Part shown: positions 1 through 5,830 of the stretch, in pieces
Layout of the letters: every line of letters starts with the position of its first letter
Numbering within the stretch: position 1 is the stretch's first letter
Source of the DNA: CAZQAA01 sp964591255
GTDB taxonomy: Bacteria; Desulfobacterota; DSM-4660; Desulfatiglandales; Desulfatiglandaceae
Direction: 5' to 3'
Length of the DNA stretch: 6,647 nt
NCBI GenBank assembly: GCA_964591255.1
Contig: CAZQAA010000183.1
Location: forward strand, 1-6,647
Notes under the pieces: generated by a model
Database searches by the model: none
What the model was told of the DNA's origin: nothing
What the model saw: the letters and a program-made list of their open reading frames with translations, nothing else
Translations under genes and position numbers: made by a program

Positions 1-38
1 GAGTATATCACTATGATATGTATAAGATAGCGAACCGC

Positions 39-71
39 AAGATTTTCTTATGTATCAATTAGGAAAATCTT
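39..71. repeat. AT-rich inverted repeat (possible operator or weak terminator)
   Basis: Bases 39-50 can pair with 60-71: nine perfect base pairs (AAGATTTTC with GAAAATCTT), then a T-G wobble and two more pairs, closing a 9-base loop. The right arm overlaps where the -35 region would lie for the TATAAT at 87-92, so it could be an operator for a dimeric regulator. It could also be the end of a transcript entering from the left, but the stem is AT-rich and no clear U-run follows. The function is inference. Confidence 0.35.
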
Positions 72-86
72 ATAGGATTAATAAAT

Positions 87-92
87 TATAAT
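87..92 (+). promoter_or_regulatory. candidate -10 hexamer (TATAAT) for the methyltransferase operon
   Basis: A perfect TATAAT lies upstream of the first gene. No TTGACA-like -35 is visible at 15-18 bases spacing, and there is no extended -10 TG, so if real it would need an activator or be weak. Initiation 6-7 bases downstream would start the transcript at about 98-99, exactly where the 5' arm of the long leader stem begins. The surrounding sequence is very AT-rich, so a chance match is possible. Confidence 0.3.
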
Positions 93-97
93 AATAA

Positions 98-257
98 ACG
101 AATGCCTTTCTATAACCCAAGATGTCGCTATTTTTGCCCTGGCCTATCAAGCAGAACTCAGATATGAAGAGACGGGAAAACACCTTGAGAGGAGATCCAG
201 ATATGTTGGACTCCTGTGAATTTAAGGCAGGGCATTCGTCAATAGGCGGAAAGGAGT
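98..257 (+). promoter_or_regulatory. structured 5' leader with mutually exclusive stems and a buried Shine-Dalgarno option
   Basis: Three pairings are visible. Stem A joins 98-108 to 229-239 (11 pairs, one G-U). Stem B joins 135-145 to 225-234 (10 pairs, one bulged G at 142) and uses the same 3' bases, so A and B exclude each other. A hairpin joins 190-199 to 207-215 with a bulged A at 195. Its 3' arm contains CTCCT (211-215), which could instead pair as ACTCCT (210-215) with AGGAGT (252-257), the Shine-Dalgarno of the next gene. This looks like a translational switch or attenuator. I could not match it to the cobalamin, SAM, SAH or THF riboswitch consensus sequences I know. Regulation is inference from pairing only. 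Confidence 0.4.
251..256 (+). promoter_or_regulatory. Shine-Dalgarno site of the methyltransferase gene
   Basis: AAGGAG is followed by 13 bases to the ATG at 270, longer than the usual 5-9. The 4-6 bases nearest the start are purine-rich (AAGAGA) and may contribute. The start at 270 is still preferred because the family's N-terminal strand (LLTTAMAVMPYTD) begins only seven residues in, and the next ATG would cut it off. Confidence 0.55.
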
Positions 258-269
258 AAAAAAGAGAAT

Positions 270-1292
270 ATGTCAATCCCGGGAAATCTCCTTACCACTG
301 CCATGGCCGTCATGCCCTATACTGATGTAGACAGGGCCCTTGAGACAGCACTTTCAACGGATATTCCTTTCTGGCCCCAACTCCCGCTCTACAGCTATTA
401 CGAAGATATGTACGTACAGGCATCCGAGCATTTTCCGGGGATTATCCTGGACCTGGGAAACCGGACCCTGAGGTTCTCCATTGACAAGTTTATTGTGGAG
501 TTGGAAGAGGCCCTTGCACACTTCGATGAACCAGCGTACTTTGATGTCAGTGATACCTACTCGGTTGTTTACAGGCGTTTTCTGGAAATGGATCTTTCCA
601 GCTATCCGGCGATTAGGGGCCAGCTTGAAGGTCCCATCAGTTTTGGCCTCAACGTGGTGGATCAGGACGACCGACCGATACTTTTCGACGACACGGTACG
701 GCCTTTCATGCTCGAATTCATGGCCAAACGAATTAATGTACAACTTGATAGGCTGAAAAAACGGAATGCCAACGCCTTTATGTTCGTAGATGAACCAGGA
801 CTCCAATTTCTTTTCAGTGCCCTGGCCGGGTACAACAACATTGCCGCTCACTCGGACATGGAGGCCTTCTTCTCCATGATAGAGCGGCCGCGGGGAGTGC
901 ATCTATGCGGAAATCCGGACTGGGATTTTCTGCTCTCCCTGGACCTGGATATTCTGTCATTGGATGTTTACACTAATGGTGAGGTGTTTATGTCCTATGC
1001 CGCATCCATCAAAAAATTTCTGGATCGGGGAGGCACGCTGGTATGGGGTATGGTCCCTACAAATTTTGAACCTTTTGAGAAAGAAAATATGGAGTCTTTG
1101 GCAAAGATGCTGGAAAAGATATGGGAGACGCTGGTAAGACATGACATTGACCTGGAACTCCTGTTATCCCAAAGCCTTCTTTCTCCGGCAACCTGCTGCC
1201 TGGTCAATCCTGATAAAGAGAAAACGGTAGAAGCAGCCTTCCAAATGGTCAGAAGACTCTCTGACGTTTTGAGGGAGAAGTACACGCTGTAA
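270..1292 (+). CDS. core MetE/UROD-type zinc methyltransferase, methionine synthase-like
   Basis: A 340-residue, single TIM-barrel protein of the cobalamin-independent methionine synthase (MetE) C-terminal type. It lacks the N-terminal half of full-length MetE (about 750 residues). Visible landmarks are the N-terminal strand LLTTAMAVMPYTD (7-19), the Gly-Pro turn at 121-122 (EGPISFG), the substrate-loop motif VDEP (173-176), the zinc-type HLC at 211-213 within HLCGNPDWDF, a following acidic strand (LSLDVY, D232), and Cys309-Cys310 in SPATCC. The His-x-Cys plus distal Cys arrangement matches the thiolate-activating zinc site of MetE, with D232 or E238 as the possible fourth ligand. In anaerobes, short MetE-like proteins are thought to take the methyl group from a corrinoid protein instead of a folate. 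The HxCGN motif also occurs in UROD-like corrinoid methyltransferases such as MtaA/MtbA, so the acceptor thiol (homocysteine or another) is not settled. It is followed 23 bases later by the iron-sulfur gene. Family call is strong, exact reaction inferred; cytoplasmic. Confidence 0.82.
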   Translation: MSIPGNLLTTAMAVMPYTDVDRALETALSTDIPFWPQLPLYSYYEDMYVQASEHFPGIILDLGNRTLRFSIDKFIVELEEALAHFDEPAYFDVSDTYSVVYRRFLEMDLSSYPAIRGQLEGPISFGLNVVDQDDRPILFDDTVRPFMLEFMAKRINVQLDRLKKRNANAFMFVDEPGLQFLFSALAGYNNIAAHSDMEAFFSMIERPRGVHLCGNPDWDFLLSLDLDILSLDVYTNGEVFMSYAASIKKFLDRGGTLVWGMVPTNFEPFEKENMESLAKMLEKIWETLVRHDIDLELLLSQSLLSPATCCLVNPDKEKTVEAAFQMVRRLSDVLREKYTL

Positions 1293-1315
1293 CCTTGTAG
1301 GACAGGAAACACCTT

Positions 1316-2629
1316 ATGGGTCATATTGCTGGAAAAGATATTTACAGAACGCTTGGGAAAAAGATCGACAACCTCTCAATGAGGGTTCCGTGGAATGAAA
1401 GATTCCGGGAAATTCTGATAGAGCTTTATTCAGAGGATGAAGCCGAGTTATTTATAAAAATGCCATACGGACTCTCCAGCTTTGACAGGATCAAAAAAGT
1501 CACAAAATATGAAAGTTCAAAATTACACAAGATCTTAAACAGCCTGTGCTCAAAGGGACTGGTTATAGACCTTCGTCTTCATGACAACTACTATTATATG
1601 CCTTCTCCCATGGTCATCGGGATATTTGAATTTACCATGATGAGAACCGGTGATGGTTTGGACACAAAAAAATGGGCCAGACTTCTTAACCAGTATATGC
1701 AAGAAGATGGCTCCTTTTATCATGCGAACTTGGCAAAGGGCGAAAAGATTTCTTTTATGAGGACACTTCCGCACGAAGAGGTAATAACTCCGTCTGAATT
1801 TATTGAAGTCCTTGATTATGAAAAGGCATGGACAATTATCAAGGAATCTGACAAGTTCTCCATCGGCCTATGTTCCTGCCGTCATGAAAAACTCCATCTC
1901 GGTGAAAAAAAATGTGACGTCCCGCTGGATACTTGCTCTTCTTTTGGTATGGCAGCCGAATTCCTCATCAGGAACAATCTGGCAAAAGAGGTCTCCAAAT
2001 CTGAAATGCTTGAAAATCTTGCCAGGTCTAAAGAAATCGGCCTTGTCCTTAATGCTGACAATGTGCAAAGGAATGTTACATATATATGTCATTGCTGCAA
2101 GTGCTGTTGCAATGCCCTCTTGGGCATCAGCAAACATGGCTATCCTAATACTATAGTGACCTCCAACTTTATAGCCCAAGTCAATGAAGAGCTTTGCAAG
2201 GGATGTGGAAAATGTGCAAAGGCATGTCCTGTAAATGCAATCGAGTTGCGTCCTGTTACTAATGCCTCATCTGACAAGGGGAAACGACCAGTAATTGATA
2301 AAAATTTTTGTCTTGGATGCGGGGTTTGTGCCCTAAAGTGCGAGACAAAAGCCCTCTCTCTGGTAAAACGTGACAAGAGAGTCATTCATCCAGAAACAAC
2401 TTTTGAAAGGATAATCCTGCAATGCCTTGAAAAAGGGACCCTCCAGTATCAGATATTTGACAATCCTCAAGACATAAACCAGAAAATCATGCGTGCCTTT
2501 CTTGGTGCATTTTTGAGGCTCCCCCTGGTGAAAAAGGCACTTATGAGCGATATGCTTCAATCTTCATTTCTTGACTGGATGAAGAAAGGAGTTGGAATAC
2601 AGGGAAAAGATTGGATAACCAAAATATAG
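1316..2629 (+). CDS. winged-helix-like, multi-cluster 4Fe-4S ferredoxin-type protein
   Basis: A 437-residue soluble protein. Residues about 31-100 are helical and end in a winged-helix-like segment (LYSEDEAELFIKMPYGLSS, then a helix pair and KGLVIDLRLHDNYYYMPSP). A first cysteine group follows: CSCR (186-189), C200 and C207. Then comes an unusually dense CHCCKCCC (258-265), and two classical [4Fe-4S] ferredoxin motifs, C294-C297-C300-C304-Pro and C332-C335-C338-C342. The second lacks the usual Pro after its last Cys (Glu instead). The C-terminal 70 residues are amphipathic helices without cysteines. I recognise this as a type common in Desulfobacterota, annotated only as 4Fe-4S binding protein; its function is not established. 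It begins with AGGA eight bases before the ATG, in an operon with the methyltransferase. That suggests electron supply, corrinoid or enzyme reactivation, or redox-responsive regulation through the N-terminal domain. The family call is confident; the role is inference. Confidence 0.83.
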   Translation: MGHIAGKDIYRTLGKKIDNLSMRVPWNERFREILIELYSEDEAELFIKMPYGLSSFDRIKKVTKYESSKLHKILNSLCSKGLVIDLRLHDNYYYMPSPMVIGIFEFTMMRTGDGLDTKKWARLLNQYMQEDGSFYHANLAKGEKISFMRTLPHEEVITPSEFIEVLDYEKAWTIIKESDKFSIGLCSCRHEKLHLGEKKCDVPLDTCSSFGMAAEFLIRNNLAKEVSKSEMLENLARSKEIGLVLNADNVQRNVTYICHCCKCCCNALLGISKHGYPNTIVTSNFIAQVNEELCKGCGKCAKACPVNAIELRPVTNASSDKGKRPVIDKNFCLGCGVCALKCETKALSLVKRDKRVIHPETTFERIILQCLEKGTLQYQIFDNPQDINQKIMRAFLGAFLRLPLVKKALMSDMLQSSFLDWMKKGVGIQGKDWITKI

Positions 2630-2828
2630 TTTACGTGAAATGAGCCTGTATCACAATCTTTTATGTCGGCATCTTCCATCTTATAGACACAATAGAATGA
2701 ATAATGATGCACGTGGCGGAAAAATTTTCGGTTGGGAACAGAGGAGTCCGAAACCTGCTTCAACATGGCCTGTATCTGTTCTACATATGTGGACATTTGT
2801 AACCAAGCGGATTTTTTAAGATTCACAC
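2630..2828. other. intergenic gap with no clear promoter or terminator
   Basis: This 199-base gap separates the iron-sulfur gene from the transporter, so the transporter probably has its own promoter. A TAGAAT at 2693-2698 is the best -10-like word but has no -35 partner. Scanning 2560-2828 for GG-N10-GC gave no sigma-54 site. A 6-bp hairpin (2726-2731 with 2748-2753, loop of 16) is too weak to call a terminator. The word GCCTGTATC occurs directly repeated at 2644-2652 and 2768-2776. I see no convincing small gene. Confidence 0.4.
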
Positions 2829-4451
2829 ATGGACCAAACAGACAATCCTGCTTTTTCAATCCAACCCGATGGGCCTAATAAAGATGTCGACACTAATGGA
2901 CATCTTCTCCTTATCGGAATGGCTATTGCCATAGCGACCGGTGTAATATTGGGTGGCTGCTACCCAGACCTTGCCCTGAAATTTTCCATTCTCGGTAAAA
3001 TTTTCCTAAATTCACTGATGATGATAGTGGTTCCTCTCGTGGTTCTATCCATGATTGTAGGGATTGCAGGACTGGGAAACATCCGTAATCTTGGTTCAAT
3101 TGGATGGCGAACTCTTCTTTATTATATGACGACAACCGGGATATCAGTCCTTATAGGTATAATACTTGTAAATATAATTGCGCCAGGCAAAGGAATCTCT
3201 CATGGTGAAGAACATCCAGAGTTCACATATGTTCTGGAGGGTGTGAACAATCATACCGTTCAATTGACGAATGGAAAGTGGAAGAAGACCCGTTATAACA
3301 AAAAATACATCCTGATTCTGATGGACCAGGGCATACATGGCGTTATTAAATCTATAACAGACAACTCGGCCACAGTGGAGCTCTGGGAAAACCGGCGGAA
3401 GGATAATACATACTACGTTCATGCAGAAGATGGTACACGTTTAAAGTTTTGTCGAATAAACGGAAGACTTGTTTCTATTGAACCAACGCCTTCCTTAGCA
3501 GGAACCGGGGTCAAGATTGATCTGTCCTTCGACCCGAAGGTGTGTAATAGAAAGGAGAAAGGGGTTATCAGCACACTGACAGAACTTATGGTGGGAAACA
3601 AAGAAACAGGAAGGGAGGGAATTATTCCGCGTAATATTTTCAATGCAATGGTGCGTATGGAGATACTTCCGTTGATTATCTTTTCCCTCCTGATAGGCGC
3701 GGCACTGTCGGCACTCGGTGAGAGGGGGCGTGTTGCGATTGAGATGATTTCGATATTGAATGATGCCATTATGCGTCTTGTCAACTGGATCATGTTTATT
3801 GCCCCATTTGGCATCTTTGGGCTGATCGCGGGACGTGTTGGCGGGGCCGGTGGATTCAGCGGTTTCCTGCCGGAATTGGCTGCACTTGGAAAGTACAGCT
3901 TTACTGTAATACTAGGCCTAACGTTGCACGGACTTATTGTACTGCCGTTTATTCTCATGTTCATCGGACGACGCAATCCGTGGAACTATATGGCTGGTAT
4001 GGCTTCAGCCTTATTAAATGCATTTTCATCGGCATCCAGTGTTGCCACACTTCCTCTTACAATGGACGGTGTTCAGAAAAAAAATAATATTTCAGGCAGA
4101 ACGGCAAGCTTTGTTCTGCCCCTTGGCGCGACTATCAATATGGATGGAACTGCACTTTATGAGGCTGTTGCCGCCATGTTTATCGCCCAGGTTTACGGGA
4201 TCGTTATGGGGCCTGGAGAACAAGCTGTCATTTTCTTGACTGCCACCTTGGCAGCTATTGGTGCCGCTGGCATCCCGGAAGCAGGGCTCGTTACTATGGT
4301 GATCGTCCTGAAAGCAGTGGATCTCCCCTTGGATGGCATCGGCCTTATCCTGACGATAGACTGGCTGTTAGACCGGTTTCGTACAACCGTAAATGTCTGG
4401 GGAGATAGTGTAGGTGGAGGTGTTATAGAGACACTGGAGAAAAGACGTTAG
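2829..4451 (+). CDS. dicarboxylate/amino acid:cation symporter (SLC1), EAAT-like, with large periplasmic insert
   Basis: A 540-residue inner-membrane sodium-coupled symporter of the glutamate transporter fold, probably for glutamate or aspartate. Membrane segments sit near 25-45, 58-82, 97-118, 276-297, 309-335 and 353-380. They are followed by HP1 (SSASSVATLPLT, 400-411), TM7 with the signature NMDGTALYE (437-445), HP2 with GAAGIPEAG (478-486), and TM8 with DRFRTTVNVWGD (515-526). R518, T519, N522 and D526 align with the substrate and sodium residues R397, T398, N401 and D405 of archaeal GltPh, so an acidic amino acid is favoured over a C4-dicarboxylate. R516 and E445 match animal EAATs more than GltPh, where the first Arg is in HP1 and the Glu is Gln. 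Most family members are about 400-440 residues; the excess is a loop insertion at about 125-240. The start is the first ATG after an in-frame TAA at 2817; its ribosome site is poor. The gene converges on a two-component system and shares stop-codon bases with it. Confidence 0.92.
   Translation: MDQTDNPAFSIQPDGPNKDVDTNGHLLLIGMAIAIATGVILGGCYPDLALKFSILGKIFLNSLMMIVVPLVVLSMIVGIAGLGNIRNLGSIGWRTLLYYMTTTGISVLIGIILVNIIAPGKGISHGEEHPEFTYVLEGVNNHTVQLTNGKWKKTRYNKKYILILMDQGIHGVIKSITDNSATVELWENRRKDNTYYVHAEDGTRLKFCRINGRLVSIEPTPSLAGTGVKIDLSFDPKVCNRKEKGVISTLTELMVGNKETGREGIIPRNIFNAMVRMEILPLIIFSLLIGAALSALGERGRVAIEMISILNDAIMRLVNWIMFIAPFGIFGLIAGRVGGAGGFSGFLPELAALGKYSFTVILGLTLHGLIVLPFILMFIGRRNPWNYMAGMASALLNAFSSASSVATLPLTMDGVQKKNNISGRTASFVLPLGATINMDGTALYEAVAAMFIAQVYGIVMGPGEQAVIFLTATLAAIGAAGIPEAGLVTMVIVLKAVDLPLDGIGLILTIDWLLDRFRTTVNVWGDSVGGGVIETLEKRR
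3201..3548 (+). other. extra domain in the TM3-TM4 periplasmic loop of the SLC1 transporter
   Basis: This segment encodes residues about 125-240. Between the end of TM3 (APGKG, 118-122) and the TM4 entry (IIPRNIFNAM, 265-274) there are roughly 145 residues, where GltPh has a loop of only a couple of dozen. The segment is hydrophilic and alternates as short beta strands with turns (TVQLTNGK, GVIKSITDNSATVEL, YYVHAEDGTRLKF, GVKIDLSFD), suggesting a small beta-rich domain. By family topology it faces the periplasm, and its two cysteines, C208 and C239, could form a disulfide. The boundaries are approximate. The fold and function are unknown to me. Confidence 0.7.
4448..4451. other. overlapping stop codons of convergent genes
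   Basis: The four bases TTAG serve both strands. TAG (4449-4451) ends the plus-strand transporter and TTA (4448-4450) reads as TAA ending the minus-strand response regulator. No intergenic space is left for a bidirectional terminator, so transcripts from each side must run into the opposite gene or end inside it. Confidence 0.95.
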
Positions 4452-5830
4452 GAAGAAAACCGGTCCATTTTATACTTTTTCATTTTGTAGCGAAGCTTCC
4501 TTTCTGAAATGCCAAGGAGGGCAGCGGCTCGCAATTTAATCCCTTGGGCATTTTCCAGGGCCTTTTCAATTCGCAGACGCTCAAGCAGAGACACGGCTTG
4601 CTGAAGAGGCAAGGTTTCAAGATGCTCCTGGATTAAATCCCCATCAGTTTTATCATAAATTGAAAAGGGTAGATCATTTTTAGTAATGATCTTATCTTCT
4701 GCGAGGATAACAGCTCGCTCCACTATATTTTCCATCTCCCTGACATTTCCTGGAAAATGATATGAAAGTAGCGATCCTATAGCCTCACGGCTGAAGCCTG
4801 TTAGCTTTTTGTTATGTTTTGATATATACTTTTCGAGAAAATAGTTGGCAAGTGGGACAATATCCTCTCTGCGTTTTCTAAGTGGCGTAACCTTTATGCT
4901 GAACACGTTCAGGCGCCAATAAAGATCCTCTCTGAAGGCACCACTCTTGATCATTGTCTCCAAATCATGATTGGTAGCAGCAACAACTCTTACATCAACA
5001 CTAATTTTTTTCAGTCCTCCTACACGGTGAAATGTTCCATCTTCCAAAACACGCAGGAGCTTCCCCTGAAGGCTCAGGGGTAAATCTCCAATTTCATCCA
5101 GAAAGATGGTTCCTCTGTCAGCTGCCTCAAAAAGACCACGTTTAGGATGGTTTGCTCCGGTAAATGCCCCTTTTTCATAGCCAAAAAGTTCGCTCTCCAG
5201 CAATCCTTCAGGAATTGCGGCGCAGTTAATTTCCAGGAAAGACTCATCCTTTCTATAACTGAGGCTGTGAATCAAACTTGCCAAGACCCCCTTGCCAACT
5301 CCAGATTCTCCCAAAATGAGGACAGTGGCATCAGTGACCGCCACTTTGCCTGTTAAACTCAAAATTTCTTTCATACTATCACTTTGGGCCACTATATCTG
5401 ACGCTTCAGGTACCGTTAATACACGAAGACGGTCCCTAAGATCATTTACTTCTCGCTCCAAGTGTTGTTCGTGCAGGGCCTTTTCCATCAACAGAAGCAG
5501 TTCTTCAAAATTCACCGGTTTGGTAAGATAATAGTACGCGCCATGCCTGATAGCTTCAACAGCATGTTCAACTGTGCCAAAAGCGGTTATCATAATCACC
5601 TGTACTAAAGGGCGTTTCTCTTTTATATTCAAAAGCACTTCTAATCCATCTGTATCGGGAAGCCGCCAATCTAACAAAACCAAATCAGTGGCCCCATCCT
5701 CTAAAAGTTCAAGACCCCTAAAACCCGTCCTGGCGCTCTCAACTTCAAGCCCCCTATACGTTAGATAATTCACCAAGATATCCCGCTGGTTAGTATCATC
5801 TTCTATTATAAGGATATTTGCCTTTTTCAT
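4448..5830 (-). CDS. NtrC-family sigma-54-dependent response regulator
   Basis: A 460-residue cytoplasmic transcription activator with three intact domains. The receiver (1-120) has the acidic pocket E10-D11-D12, phospho-acceptor D54 (LLDWRLPDTDG), T82 and K104-P105. A linker helix leads to the AAA+ sigma-54 activation domain. That domain has Walker A GESGVGKG (174-181), the sigma-54 contact loop GAFTGA (221-226), Walker B IFLDEIGDL (242-250), FREDLYWRLNVF (299-310) with the arginine finger region, and GNVRE (361-365) as sensor II. The C-terminal Fis-type helix-turn-helix is at about 433-453 (LRAAALLGISERKLRYKM). Everything needed for phosphorylation-dependent open-complex formation at a -24/-12 promoter appears present. 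The start overlaps the kinase stop as ATGA, implying translational coupling. Length and order are typical of NtrC/ZraR/AtoC/DctD types; the specific regulon is unknown, with the convergent transporter the obvious candidate. Confidence 0.95.
   Translation of the reverse strand: MKKANILIIEDDTNQRDILVNYLTYRGLEVESARTGFRGLELLEDGATDLVLLDWRLPDTDGLEVLLNIKEKRPLVQVIMITAFGTVEHAVEAIRHGAYYYLTKPVNFEELLLLMEKALHEQHLEREVNDLRDRLRVLTVPEASDIVAQSDSMKEILSLTGKVAVTDATVLILGESGVGKGVLASLIHSLSYRKDESFLEINCAAIPEGLLESELFGYEKGAFTGANHPKRGLFEAADRGTIFLDEIGDLPLSLQGKLLRVLEDGTFHRVGGLKKISVDVRVVAATNHDLETMIKSGAFREDLYWRLNVFSIKVTPLRKRREDIVPLANYFLEKYISKHNKKLTGFSREAIGSLLSYHFPGNVREMENIVERAVILAEDKIITKNDLPFSIYDKTDGDLIQEHLETLPLQQAVSLLERLRIEKALENAQGIKLRAAALLGISERKLRYKMKKYKMDRFSS

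Noticed and set aside
1..62. Possible C-terminal end of an upstream plus-strand gene (open frame to a TAG at 60-62 or at 28-30)
   Set aside because: The fragments are under 21 codons and match nothing I recognise, so they cannot be told from chance open frames in AT-rich DNA.
354..902. 182-codon minus-strand open frame antisense to the methyltransferase
   Set aside because: It lies wholly over the conserved TIM-barrel coding region and has no family features.
2644..2776. Direct repeat GCCTGTATC (2644-2652 and 2768-2776)
   Set aside because: Only two copies of nine bases, 124 bases apart, with diverging flanks; too little to call regulatory sites or an insertion scar.
2557..2859. 100-codon minus-strand open frame covering the gap between the Fe-S gene and the transporter
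   Set aside because: It starts with TTG inside the transporter gene, overlaps both neighbours antisense, and has no recognisable family features or good ribosome site.
3419..3976. 185-codon minus-strand open frame antisense to the transporter
   Set aside because: The opposite strand encodes conserved SLC1 segments; the antisense product shows no motif.
4371..4465. Nine-base inverted repeat GACCGGTTT / AAACCGGTC spanning the convergent gene ends
   Set aside because: The arms (4371-4379 and 4457-4465) each encode Asp-Arg-Phe in their own gene on opposite strands, and the loop would be 77 bases. It is best explained as coincidental codon use, not a terminator.
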